Origin: Actinoplanes sp. L3-i22
GTDB taxonomy: Bacteria > Actinomycetota > Actinomycetes > Mycobacteriales > Micromonosporaceae
Reading direction: 5' to 3'
Length of the DNA: 64,000 bases
Assembly (NCBI RefSeq): GCF_019704555.1
Contig: NZ_AP024745.1
Coordinates: forward strand, 8,812,501 to 8,876,500
Within the stretch, counting starts at the first letter, position 1. The number at the start of each line of letters is the position of its first letter. The notes under the pieces are model-generated. The model did no database searches, was not told the DNA's origin, and worked only from the letters and a program-made list of their open reading frames with translations. Below, piece by piece: positions 24,086-32,215 of the stretch. Position numbers and translations under genes: made by a program.

Positions 24086-25425
24086 TTAACCGTGAAGCCC
24101 TGTTCCTGGCCGTACTTGACGGATGCGTCCTGCCAGCCCTTGAGGCCGTCCTGCAGGGTGCTTCCGCCGGTGTAGGCCTTACCGACGGAGTCGTTGAAGA
24201 CGCTGTTCGCGTAGACCTGGAACGGCAGGTACGACCAGCCGGTCGCCACCTCGTTCGCGGCCTCGGCGAGGATCTCGTTGGCCTTCTGGCCGCCCAGGTA
24301 CGGGAACTCCTTGTTCTTGAAGGCGTCCGCCTTGAGCTGCGCCGTGGTGGCCGGGAACGCACCCTGGTCGGTGCGGCTCTGCGCGCCGTCGGTGACCGTG
24401 GCGTACTTCATGAAGCCGTACGCGATGGTCTTGTTCTGGCTCGCCTCGGTGACGGCGAGGGAGCTGCCGCCGTTCTCCGAGGTGACCTTCTCGCCGGACG
24501 CCCACTGCGGCATCGGCGCGACCCGCCACTTGCCGGACGCGGCCTTGACGCCGGACTCCAGGTTCGGCGGCATCCAGGCGCCGATCACCAGGCTGGCGAT
24601 GGTGCCGTCGCCGAGGCCCTTGTACCAGGCGTCGCTCCAGCCGGGGATCGGCGCGAGCAGCTTCTTGTCGATCATGCCCTGCCAGAGGCCGGTGAACTTC
24701 TGGGTGCCGGCGTCGGCGAAGTTGATCCCGACGTTGGTGCCGTCGACCGTGTACGGACGGCCGCCGGCCTGCCAGATCATGCTGGTGGTGAAGCCGGCGT
24801 CGCCGCTGTCACTGGTGATCCAGGACTTCGGGTTCGCGGTGTGCAGCTTCTCGCCCGCGGCGGCGTACTCCTCCCAGGTGGTCGGGACCTGGATGCCGTA
24901 CTTGTCGAAGACCTCTTTGTTGTAGAACAGCGCCATCGGGCCGGAGTCCATCGGCAGGCCGTAGATCTTCTCGCCGGAGTGCACCGAGCTCCACGGGCCG
25001 GGCGTGAACGTGCCGTCCAGCGCCTTCGCGCCGAACGCGTTCAGGTCGGCGACCGACTTGCCCAGGGCGAACTGCGGCAGCGCGAAGTACTCGATCTGCG
25101 CCAGGTCGGGCACGCCGGTGCCGGCCTTGATCGCGTTGGCCAGCGCGGTGTACTGGTCGTTGCCGCTGCCGTTCTTGATCAGGTTGACCTTGACCTTGGG
25201 GTACTTGACCTGGAAGTCGGCGACCACCTTGGTCAGCGTGGGCTCCCAGGCCCAGACCGTGATGCTGCCCCCGGCCTGCAGGGCCGCTTCGACGTCGGCG
25301 TCGGAGACGGTGGTGCTGGCGGCCTTCGTGTCGTCGCTGCTGTCGTCGGACGAGCCGCAACCGGCGGCGAGGAGGGCCAAGGACGAGGCGGCGCCGAGAA
25401 GCAGGCGCCGGCGGGAGAGTTCCAT
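24082..25425 (-). CDS. Carbohydrate ABC transporter substrate-binding lipoprotein
   Basis: A 447-residue extracytoplasmic binding protein of the family 1 (MalE-like) type. The ATG at 25425 is preferred over one 6 bases upstream because AAAGGA then has ideal spacing. The N-terminus SRRRLLLGAASSLALLAAGC has a lipobox with basic/Arg-rich n-region, followed by a Ser/Asp-rich linker. Motifs include ITVWAWEPTLTKVVADFQVKYPKVKVNL and ALFYNKEVFDKYGIQVPTTWEEY, both standard for sugar-binding proteins. Position between permeases and the GH42 gene implies binding of beta-galactosides. Confidence 0.9.
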   Translation of the reverse strand: MELSRRRLLLGAASSLALLAAGCGSSDDSSDDTKAASTTVSDADVEAALQAGGSITVWAWEPTLTKVVADFQVKYPKVKVNLIKNGSGNDQYTALANAIKAGTGVPDLAQIEYFALPQFALGKSVADLNAFGAKALDGTFTPGPWSSVHSGEKIYGLPMDSGPMALFYNKEVFDKYGIQVPTTWEEYAAAGEKLHTANPKSWITSDSGDAGFTTSMIWQAGGRPYTVDGTNVGINFADAGTQKFTGLWQGMIDKKLLAPIPGWSDAWYKGLGDGTIASLVIGAWMPPNLESGVKAASGKWRVAPMPQWASGEKVTSENGGSSLAVTEASQNKTIAYGFMKYATVTDGAQSRTDQGAFPATTAQLKADAFKNKEFPYLGGQKANEILAEAANEVATGWSYLPFQVYANSVFNDSVGKAYTGGSTLQDGLKGWQDASVKYGQEQGFTVK

Positions 25426-25462
25426 GCGCATTCCTTTTTCTAAGGGGATTCTCTGAGGGGAT

Positions 25463-26371
25463 TCACTGCTTGACGCTGCCCACCGCGAGGCCCGACTGCC
25501 AGTAACGCTGGAGCAGCAGGAAGGCGGCGATGAGCGGGACGATGGCCAGCAGGGACCCGGTGATGACCAGGTTGAAGACGACGTCGCCGCCGACCGTTTG
25601 CGCCTGCTGGTTCCAGGTGTAGATACCCAGCGTGATCGGGTACAGGTTGCGGTCCTTCAGCATGATCAGCGGAAGGAACAGGTTGTTCCAGGTCACCACG
25701 ATGTTGAAGAGCAGGGCGGTGACCAGGCCGGGCGAGAGCAACGGGACGGCCAGCTTGAAGAAGATCCGGAACTCGCCGGCGCCGTCCACCCGGGCCGACT
25801 CGAGGATCTCGTCCGGCACCGCGTCGCGGCTGAACGACCACATCAGGTAGAGGCTGAACGGGACCATCAGCGACGGGATGATCACCGCCCAGACCGTGTC
25901 GGTGATGCCGGACTTCGCGAACAGCAGGAACGTCGGCACCGCCAGCGCCGTCGGCGGGACGGCGACCGCGCCGAGGATCACGGCGAAGACGGCCCGGCGA
26001 CCGGGGAAGGCGAACTTGGCCAGGCCGTACCCGGCCAGCGTGGAGAGCAACGTGGCGCCACCCGCCCCGACGATCACGTAGAACACCGTGTTGCCGAGCC
26101 AGCGCAGATAGATGCCGTCCTGGTAGGTGAAGACCTTGCCGATGTTGTCGAAGAGCGCGAAGTCGCCCCCGAACCACAGCCCGAACGTGCCGAGCAGGCT
26201 GTCCTGGGTCTTGGTCGCACTGATCACCAGCCAGGCCAGCGGCAGCAACGTGTAGAGCAGCATGACGGTGGTGAGTGCGGTCAGCGACCAGCTCTTGGTC
26301 GATTTCCGCGAGGCCGCGGCCGGTTGCGCCTTGCGGCGCGCCTGCGGGCGGATCGTGGGTGCGGAGACCAT
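25463..26371 (-). CDS. Carbohydrate ABC transporter permease (MalG-like)
   Basis: A 302-residue inner-membrane permease with six predicted membrane segments. The EAA loop that contacts the ATPase is ILESARVDGAGEFRIFFKLAVPLLSPGLV. The ATG at 26371 shares one base with the stop of the MalF-like gene (TGATG). A long upstream frame extension is antisense/other-frame noise over that gene. No ATP-binding subunit is encoded in the operon; such systems often share an MsiK-type ATPase encoded elsewhere. Confidence 0.9.
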   Translation of the reverse strand: MVSAPTIRPQARRKAQPAAASRKSTKSWSLTALTTVMLLYTLLPLAWLVISATKTQDSLLGTFGLWFGGDFALFDNIGKVFTYQDGIYLRWLGNTVFYVIVGAGGATLLSTLAGYGLAKFAFPGRRAVFAVILGAVAVPPTALAVPTFLLFAKSGITDTVWAVIIPSLMVPFSLYLMWSFSRDAVPDEILESARVDGAGEFRIFFKLAVPLLSPGLVTALLFNIVVTWNNLFLPLIMLKDRNLYPITLGIYTWNQQAQTVGGDVVFNLVITGSLLAIVPLIAAFLLLQRYWQSGLAVGSVKQ

Positions 26372-27237
26372 CACCCCGCCTTTCGTACGGTGCGGGCCTG
26401 CACCAGGTAGGCCACGAGCATGGTGAGCAGCCCCATCACGACCGCGACGGTGGCCGAGTAGTTGAACTGCTGGCCGCCGACGGAGAGCTGCCAGGCGTAG
26501 TAGTTCGGGGTGAAGTAGGTGAGGATCGCGTTCGGGGCGATGGTCCGCAGCACCACCGGCTCGGTGAAGAGCTGGAAGCTGCCGATGATCGAGAACATCG
26601 TGGTGATCAGCAGCGGACCGCGCAGGGCGGGCAGCTTGATCGCCCGGATGATCCGGAACTGGCCGGCGCCGTCGATCGCCGCCGCCTCGTACAGCGAGGG
26701 GTCGACGACCCGCAGCGCGGCGAACAGGATGATCATGTTGTAGCCGACGAATTCCCAGGTCGTGATGTTGCCGATCGCCGCCAGCACCAGGTTCGGGGCG
26801 AGCGGGTCGGGCAGCGACAGCCCGGACCAGTCGTTGATGTAGCGGATCAGGCCGAACTGGTTGCCGTACATGAAGCCCCACATCAGCGTGGCCACCACGG
26901 CCGGCACCGCGTAGGGCAGGAAGATCGAGACGCGGAAGAAGGACGAGCCGTAGAGGCGTCCGCTGTCGATCGCGAGCGCCACGAGCAGCGCGAGGACCAG
27001 CATGATCGGCACCTGGACGACCAGGAACAGGCTCACCCGGCCGACCGCGGACCAGAACTGCGGGTCCTCGATCGCCTTGGTGTAGTTGTCCAGGCCGACG
27101 AAGCTGGTGCCGCCGATCAGCTTGGTCCGGTACAGGCTCAGGTAGAGCGAATAGGCGATCGGCGCGAGGAAGACCAGCGCGAACACCGCCAGGAACGGGG
27201 CAACGAACTGCCAGCCGATCCAGGACCGCCGTGTCAC
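26371..27237 (-). CDS. Carbohydrate ABC transporter permease (MalF-like)
   Basis: A 288-residue permease and first gene of the operon. The GTG at 27237 has a near-perfect AAGGAGG four bases upstream, so the in-frame extension to 27489, which would run through the operator region, is rejected. The EAA loop is LYEAAAIDGAGQFRIIRAIKLPALRGPLL. Together with the MalG-like protein it forms the membrane pore for oligosaccharide import. Confidence 0.9.
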   Translation of the reverse strand: MTRRSWIGWQFVAPFLAVFALVFLAPIAYSLYLSLYRTKLIGGTSFVGLDNYTKAIEDPQFWSAVGRVSLFLVVQVPIMLVLALLVALAIDSGRLYGSSFFRVSIFLPYAVPAVVATLMWGFMYGNQFGLIRYINDWSGLSLPDPLAPNLVLAAIGNITTWEFVGYNMIILFAALRVVDPSLYEAAAIDGAGQFRIIRAIKLPALRGPLLITTMFSIIGSFQLFTEPVVLRTIAPNAILTYFTPNYYAWQLSVGGQQFNYSATVAVVMGLLTMLVAYLVQARTVRKAG

Positions 27238-27307
27238 CGTGCCTCCTTGGGTTCTTGTCACTTCGCCCGGGCTTTGATTCGTTCGAAGTTGATGGATGAA
27301 TTTGTCG

Positions 27308-27357
27308 ATGTTTACGTAAACATGTTCGACCGCGGTCGGAAATGTTTGCGTAAACAT
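27308..27357. promoter_or_regulatory. LacI-family operator pair with central palindrome
   Basis: Two 16-bp sites, ATGTTTACGTAAACAT (27308-27323, perfect palindrome) and ATGTTTGCGTAAACAT (27342-27357, one mismatch), flank CGACCGCGGTCG (27327-27338, perfect). Centres lie at 27315.5, 27332.5 and 27349.5, exactly evenly spaced. TGTTTACGTAAACA-type sites are characteristic LacI-family operators. The block sits between the divergent permease operon and the LacI gene; TATAGT at 27366-27371 is a likely -10 for the latter. Confidence 0.85.
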
Positions 27358-27439
27358 GTGTGCCGTATAGTGGCACGCGTCACCAGGTCGGTCAAGGAGT
27401 AACAACATCGAAACACAGCGTCTCCGCGGTGGATCCGAC

Positions 27440-28453
27440 GTGCCCGGCGGGCGCCGCAAGCAACGGGTGTCGATGGCCGACGTGGCCAAACTGGCCGGCG
27501 TCTCCTCACAGACCGTCTCCCGGGTGGCGAACGGGCAGGCCGGCGTCGTCGAGTCGACCCGCGAACAGGTCCTCGCCGCGATGCGGGAGCTCGGCTACCG
27601 GCCGAACAGCGCGGCCCGCTCATTGCGGTACGGGCGCTTCAACACGCTCGGGGTGATCCTCTTCGGGCTCTCGTCGACCGGCAACAGCCGGACCGTCGAG
27701 GCCATCGCGACCCACGCCGCGGCCGAGGGCTACGCGACCACGCTGATCCCGGTCGGCGTCCCCACCCAGGACAACGTGCTCGGCGCGTTCACCAGGATGG
27801 GCGAACTGGCCGTCGACGGCGTCATCGTGATCATCGAGGTGCACCTGCTGGACGCGGCGACCGTCGCGCTGCCGCCCGGCGCGCACGTGGTGGTCGTCGA
27901 CTCGGACGCGGGAGAGCGTTACCCGGTGGTCGACACCGACCAGGCCGACGGGGCCCGGCAGGCCGTCCGGCACCTGCTCGGGCTCGGCCACGCCACGGTC
28001 TGGCACATCGCCGGGCCGGCCGAGTCGTACTCCGCGGAGCGCCGCGCCCTGGCCTGGCGGACCGTCCTGGAAGAGGCCGGGCGGGAAGTACCGACCGTCG
28101 GGCGCGGGGACTGGTCCGCGGAGAGCGGCTACCGGGCCGGGCTCGAGCTGCCGGCGTCCTGCACCGCCGTGTTCGTGGCCAACGACCAGATGGCGCTCGG
28201 GGTGCTGCGGGCGCTGAACTCGCTCGGGCGGCGGGTGCCGGAGGACGTGAGCGTGGTCGGCTTCGACGACATTCCCGACGCGTCCTCGTATCAGCCGCCG
28301 CTGACCACTGTGCATCAGGACTTCGCCGAGGTGGGGCGGCGGTGCGTGGAGGCGCTGCTGGAGCAGATCGGCTCTGGCGCGGCAGCCCCCGGGACCGACC
28401 TGGTCCCGACCCACCTGGTCGTCCGCGGCAGCACCTCGGCACCCCGCCGTTGA
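27440..28453 (+). CDS. LacI-family transcriptional regulator
   Basis: A 337-residue repressor. The N-terminal helix-turn-helix is VSMADVAKLAGVSSQTVSRVANG with the hinge region NSAARSLRYGRFNTLGVI, then a periplasmic-binding-protein-like effector domain (VFVANDQMALGVLRALNSLG, VSVVGFDDIPDASSYQPPLTTV). It starts with GTG and is divergent from the GH42/ABC operon across a double operator, so it most likely represses both and is released by a galactoside. Confidence 0.92.
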   Translation: MPGGRRKQRVSMADVAKLAGVSSQTVSRVANGQAGVVESTREQVLAAMRELGYRPNSAARSLRYGRFNTLGVILFGLSSTGNSRTVEAIATHAAAEGYATTLIPVGVPTQDNVLGAFTRMGELAVDGVIVIIEVHLLDAATVALPPGAHVVVVDSDAGERYPVVDTDQADGARQAVRHLLGLGHATVWHIAGPAESYSAERRALAWRTVLEEAGREVPTVGRGDWSAESGYRAGLELPASCTAVFVANDQMALGVLRALNSLGRRVPEDVSVVGFDDIPDASSYQPPLTTVHQDFAEVGRRCVEALLEQIGSGAAAPGTDLVPTHLVVRGSTSAPRR

Positions 28454-28690
28454 CCCCGCCCCTGCCCCCTTCCGCCCCAGCCCTGCCCCCTTCCGCCCCA
28501 GCCCTGCCCCCTTCCAGCCCAGCCCTGCCCCCTTCCAGCCCGGACCTGACCACTCCCGGCCCAGCCCTGCCCCCTTCCAGCCCGGACCTGACCACTCCCG
28601 GCCCAGCCCTGCCCCCTTCCAGCCCGGACCTGACCACTCCCGGCCCAGCCCTGCCCCCTTCCAGCCCGGACCTGACCACTTCCGGCCCGT
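28454..28690. repeat. Tandem 21-bp and 42-bp repeats
   Basis: Directly after the LacI stop there are about three copies of a 21-bp unit (AGCCCTGCCCCCTTCCGCCC type) followed by about four copies of a 42-bp unit made of that 21-mer plus AGCCCGGACCTGACCACTCC-type sequence. Both periods are multiples of three, so several frames stay open on each strand, but none has a start and ribosome-binding site that I would trust. The following stretch to 28855 contains no gene. Confidence 0.85.
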
Positions 28691-28855
28691 CGGATGATCC
28701 GCGGCGGCCCGGCGGCGCTTCCTCCACCGCGGCTCGTTCGGGCACTCGGAGGCCTGGGTTTCTGGGCTGATGGCGCGGGATGTCGGCTGTCCGACCCACC
28801 ACCCCGGCCCGGTTTGCCAGGCTGGTCCTTTCACGCCAGGCGAGAGGAGAGCCCG

Positions 28856-29248
28856 ATGGACAGCGCCACCCTGCTCGAGAAGGCCAAGGCCGCGACCGAC
28901 AACGCCACGGTCGGCCGGGTGTTCGGCGACCCGGTCGAGCGGGACGGCATCGTGCTGCTGCCGGTGGCCAAGGTCTCGGCGGGCGGCGGAGGTGGCAGCG
29001 GCAGCGGCTTCACCCCGACCGGCGACGCGGCGGTCACCGACCAGAAGCCGGGGCAGGGCGAGGGGTCGGGCGCCGGCTACGGCCTGCACGCCGAACCGGC
29101 CGGCGTCTTCATCCTGCGGGACGGCGAGGTGACCTGGAAACCGGCCCTCGACATCAACAAGATCATCCTGGGCGGCCAGGCGGTCGCGGTCGTGGCACTG
29201 CTGGTGGCCCGCTCGATCCTGCGCCGCCACCTGCGTCACCACCACTGA
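28856..29248 (+). CDS. GerW/YtfJ-family sporulation-like protein
   Basis: A 130-residue protein with GAGGAG 6 bases before its ATG. It matches the GerW (YtfJ) family: LLEKAKAATDNATVGRVFGDPVERDGIVLLPVAKVSAGGGGGSG, a Gly-rich middle, and GYGLHAEPAGVFILRDGEVTWKPALDINKIILG. A C-terminal hydrophobic segment (AVAVVALLVARSIL) with a His/Arg tail may anchor it. In Bacillus the family is needed for spore germination; in actinobacteria its role is not established. Confidence 0.82.
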   Translation: MDSATLLEKAKAATDNATVGRVFGDPVERDGIVLLPVAKVSAGGGGGSGSGFTPTGDAAVTDQKPGQGEGSGAGYGLHAEPAGVFILRDGEVTWKPALDINKIILGGQAVAVVALLVARSILRRHLRHHH

Positions 29249-29743
29249 CCCGGGCGCCGCCGCCCACTCGCCCGGCCACCGCTCAGCTGCGGGCCGGGGC
29301 GCCGCCGTCCACTCGCCCACCCACTCACCCGGCCACCGCTCAGCCGCGGGCCGGGTCGCCGGCCACTCGCCCGGTAGGCGCGAAGCCGCAGGCCGGGCGA
29401 CCGTTGGCTGCCCACCCGGCAAGCGCGAAGCCGCGGACCGGGCCGCCGCGGGCTGCCCGTCCGGCGAGTGCGCAGCCGCGGGACGGCTTGCTGGTGGTCG
29501 CCCAGCTGCTGGTCGTTCGACTACTGGTCGTGCCGCAAGCAACCGCACCAACCACATAACCCACCCACCCGAGGGGGAAGACCCGCTGACCAGTATCGCC
29601 GCAAATCGCAAGATCACGTGGCCGGCCTGTGGACAACCCGCTTGTGTGGACAACGGCTCCGGGCAGCGAACTTCGGTGTATAAGGCCACCTCGCCTCAGC
29701 GCGCTCACCGCTCCGAACTTCAGCGCCTCCGTGCCTCAGTGCC
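29249..29743. other. Low-complexity intergenic stretch with a DnaA-box pair
   Basis: About 500 bases without a supported gene. The first 200 bases are imperfect GC-rich repeats built on CACTCGCCCGGCCACCGCTC. Near the right end lie two copies of TGTGGACAA (29628-29636 and 29645-29653), the reverse complement of the actinobacterial DnaA box TTGTCCACA, spaced 17 bases apart. Confidence 0.5.
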
Positions 29744-30418
29744 TCATGGCTCCGGGTAGCGGGCGAGCCGCAGGCGGTGGGCGAAGACCGCCAGGGTGCC
29801 GGCCGTGCAGATCACCCAGACCACGGCGAAGTGGGCCAGTCCCCGCCACAGGAAGCCGATGTCCGCGTCGTCCACCGCGTACGTACCGATCTCCCGCACC
29901 GACCAGAACGGCATCAGTTTCGCGGCCAGGCCGGCCGGGTCGGCGAGCATCTGGACCGCGCAGACGCTGAGCAGGGCCAGGGCTCCTTCCAACTCGCGGG
30001 GCAGCAGGGCGCCGACGAGGCTGCCGAACGGGGCGGCGACCAGGGCGGCCATCAGCATGATCAGGCCGGCCGCGAACGGGTGCGGGACGGTCTGGTCGAG
30101 GCTGACCAGCACCCAGTAGCCGAGGGCGAGCAGCGTCCCGGCGCCGCTCATGGCCAGCAGGCGGCCGCCGACCAGGCCGGCGACCGAGGCGCCGGAGAGC
30201 CGCAGGCGCGGGTCGACGCCGCGGGACGCGTTCACCACGAACAGGGTGAGCGTGGAGATGGCCCAGCCGATGCCGAGCGACAGCATCCGCAGCGACTGGC
30301 CGGTCAGGTCCCGCCGGACCAGGTAGAACCAGAGCGGCAGGGCGATCACCAGCAGGACCGCGGCGCGCCGGCGGCTCACCTCGCGGGCCGAGAGTCCGGC
30401 CACCACCAGCGCGGTCAT
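29744..30418 (-). CDS. ABC transporter membrane subunit
   Basis: A 224-residue membrane protein with about six hydrophobic segments (AAVLLVIALPLWFYLV, MLSLGIGWAISTLTLFVV, LAMSGAGTLLALGYWVLVSL and others). Its ATG overlaps the stop of the ATPase gene by four bases, so they form one exporter. I see no motif that defines the substrate. Confidence 0.75.
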   Translation of the reverse strand: MTALVVAGLSAREVSRRRAAVLLVIALPLWFYLVRRDLTGQSLRMLSLGIGWAISTLTLFVVNASRGVDPRLRLSGASVAGLVGGRLLAMSGAGTLLALGYWVLVSLDQTVPHPFAAGLIMLMAALVAAPFGSLVGALLPRELEGALALLSVCAVQMLADPAGLAAKLMPFWSVREIGTYAVDDADIGFLWRGLAHFAVVWVICTAGTLAVFAHRLRLARYPEP

Positions 30419-31236
30419 CGGCGCTCCCCCAGGTCCAGCACGTGGTCGACGCTGGTCAGGTCGTGCAGCAGGTGGGTGACGACGACCACGGCGCGGCCGG
30501 CGTCCCGCCAGGCGTGTACCTGGCGCCAGAAGTCCAGGTACGTCCCCTGGTCGAAGCCCTGGTACGGCTCGTCGAGCAGGAGCAGGTCCGGAGCGTGGAG
30601 CTGGCCGAGGACCAGGTTGAGCTTCTGCCGGGTGCCGCCGGACAGCTGCTGTGCCCGCTGGGCCCGTTCCGGGCGCCAGGCCAGCTTGGCGGCCAGGTGG
30701 GCGCCGGTGGAGCGGGCTCGGCGCGGGACCACGCCGGCCGCCGCGCCGAACAGGGTGAAGTGTTCGTCGGCGGTGAGCCAGCCGGCGGTGCCGCCGTCCT
30801 GCGGGACGTAGCCGACCCGCCGGGTGCGGTGGACCGTTCCGCTGTCCGGGCGGGTCAGGCCGGCGCAGATGCGCAACAGGGTCGACTTGCCGCAGCCGTT
30901 CGCGCCGACGACGGCGGCGACCTCGCCACCCCGTACCGTCAAATCGACGTCTTGGAGGACGGCCCGGCGCCGGAAGCGCTTCCCGACGCCGGCGAGACTG
31001 AGCAGGACCGGGCCGGCCGTGGCGAAGCGGGGTGCGGCGGCGACCGGCGCGGCGAGCTCGGCGACCAGGTGGCGGGCGTAGAGGTGGGCCGGGCCGAACA
31101 GGCCGGCCGGGTCGGCGGCGTGCTCGGCGGCCTGGGCCGAGGTGTCCTCGGCGAGCCGCCGGGCGCGCGGTTCGGGCACGCCGAGCCGGACCAGCTCGGC
31201 CTGGAAACGGGCGGGCCAGCTCTCCTCCGTACGCAT
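30415..31236 (-). CDS. ABC transporter ATP-binding protein with N-terminal extension
   Basis: A 273-residue ATPase. Walker A is GANGCGKST, the signature LSGGTRQKL, Walker B LLLLDEPYQGFD and the H-loop VVVVTHLLHDL. Before the ATPase domain there is a helical extension of about 75 residues (WPARFQAELVRLGVPEPRARRLAEDTSAQAAEH) that is not part of the usual fold; it resembles a stand-alone helical domain found in some PadR-linked loci. It follows the PadR gene with a one-base overlap. Confidence 0.85.
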   Translation of the reverse strand: MRTEESWPARFQAELVRLGVPEPRARRLAEDTSAQAAEHAADPAGLFGPAHLYARHLVAELAAPVAAAPRFATAGPVLLSLAGVGKRFRRRAVLQDVDLTVRGGEVAAVVGANGCGKSTLLRICAGLTRPDSGTVHRTRRVGYVPQDGGTAGWLTADEHFTLFGAAAGVVPRRARSTGAHLAAKLAWRPERAQRAQQLSGGTRQKLNLVLGQLHAPDLLLLDEPYQGFDQGTYLDFWRQVHAWRDAGRAVVVVTHLLHDLTSVDHVLDLGERR

Positions 31237-31592
31237 CAGGCGTCTCCTGAATGATCGCGGACCGTGACCGGCGCAGCGGCCTCGAGCAGGGAGTGCACGC
31301 CCTGGCTGAAGCGGGCCCAGTGCGCGGCCTGCTCGGTGAGCACGGACTGGCCGGCGGGGGTGATCTCGTAGTACTTCCGGCGGGGGCCGAATTCGGACGG
31401 CGTCCAGGTCGGCACGGCAAGACCCTGCTCTTCGAGACGGAGCAGCGCAGGATAGAGGGTGCCGCCGGGGACGTCGGCGACCCCGGCCGCGGCCAGGCGC
31501 TGGGCCAGGCCGTAGCCGTAGTCGGCACGTTCACGCAGCATGGCCAGCAGGCACAGGTCGAGGACGCCGTGCAGCCACGGCTTGGGCATCAT
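31236..31592 (-). CDS. PadR-family transcriptional regulator
   Basis: A 118-residue winged-helix repressor: LLAMLRERADYGYGLAQRLAAAG, then the recognition/wing segment GGTLYPALLRLEEQGLAVPTW and RRKYYEITPAGQSVL. It is the first gene of the PadR-ATPase-permease operon and has a clear palindrome just upstream, so it probably represses its own operon and responds to a compound exported by the ABC pair. Confidence 0.9.
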   Translation of the reverse strand: MMPKPWLHGVLDLCLLAMLRERADYGYGLAQRLAAAGVADVPGGTLYPALLRLEEQGLAVPTWTPSEFGPRRKYYEITPAGQSVLTEQAAHWARFSQGVHSLLEAAAPVTVRDHSGDA

Positions 31593-31598
31593 GTAGTC

Positions 31599-31623
31599 AG
31601 GCTAACTGCTTAGCAGTCTGCCT
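31599..31623. promoter_or_regulatory. Palindromic operator upstream of padR
   Basis: A 25-bp dyad: inner arms ACTGCT / AGCAGT around one central base (31605-31617) and outer arms AGGC / GCCT. It lies 7 bases upstream of the PadR start, between it and the divergent ECF sigma gene; PadR proteins bind such dyads to autoregulate. Confidence 0.65.
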
Positions 31624-31672
31624 ACCTAGTCGGGTCACGGAAAAATAAAGTTGGACGGGGTGGTGCACAGAA

Positions 31673-32215
31673 GTGGGGGCGGCCGGCGTCGATGAGGATG
31701 TGACCTTCGAGCAATTCGCGATGGCCCGCCTGCCCAGCCTGCTGCGGTACGCGGTCGTCCTCACCGGCGACCGTCATCTCGCACAGGATGTCGTGCAGGA
31801 GGTGCTGGCCCGAGCCCACGTCAAGTGGCGGCGGATCAGTGGCGCGGACTCTCCGGAGGCGTACGTCCGGCGCATGGTGCTCAACGAGTACCTGTCCTGG
31901 CGGCGTTCCTGGGCGGTCCGCAACCTGCATCTGGCCGGAGAGCGACTGGTCGAGATCGACGACGCGCGAGGCGGGGTCCACGACCACGCCGACCGGATCG
32001 CCGAATCGGACGAGCTCTGGAACAGGCTGGCCACGCTGGGACGTAAGCAGCGTGCAGTGCTCGTACTCCGCTACTACGAGCAACTGGACGACGAAAGCAT
32101 CGCGGACCTGCTCAACTGCTCACCGGCGACGGTGCGCAGCCAGGCCTCGAAGGCACTCCGCACGCTCCGCATGGAATCGGAGCGACAGTTACATTTTGCC
32201 GAGGAGAAGTCGTGA
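31673..32215 (+). CDS. ECF RNA polymerase sigma factor (SigE-like subfamily)
   Basis: A 180-residue sigma factor. Region 2: FEQFAMARLPSLLRYAVVLTGDRHLAQDVVQEVLARAHVKWRRI; region 4: LGRKQRAVLVLRYYEQLDDESIADLLNCSPATVRSQASKALRTLR. This is the SigE70 subfamily common in actinomycetes. It starts with GTG at 31673 (upstream ribosome-binding site weak). Its stop overlaps the GTG of the repeat-protein gene by four bases, and that in turn overlaps the amidoligase gene, so all three form one tightly coupled operon. Confidence 0.88.
   Translation: MGAAGVDEDVTFEQFAMARLPSLLRYAVVLTGDRHLAQDVVQEVLARAHVKWRRISGADSPEAYVRRMVLNEYLSWRRSWAVRNLHLAGERLVEIDDARGGVHDHADRIAESDELWNRLATLGRKQRAVLVLRYYEQLDDESIADLLNCSPATVRSQASKALRTLRMESERQLHFAEEKS

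Noticed and set aside
27320..27340. tRNA T-loop-like GTTCGA
   Set aside because: It is part of the operator block; no cloverleaf can be drawn around it. No tRNA or rRNA seen anywhere in the window.
27238..27489. N-terminal extension of the MalF-like permease
   Set aside because: It would translate the operator region; the GTG at 27237 has an AAGGAGG at proper distance.
28454..28690. CRISPR array or coding repeat protein
   Set aside because: No unique spacers between units; open frames lack a start, a ribosome-binding site and protein-like sequence at either side.
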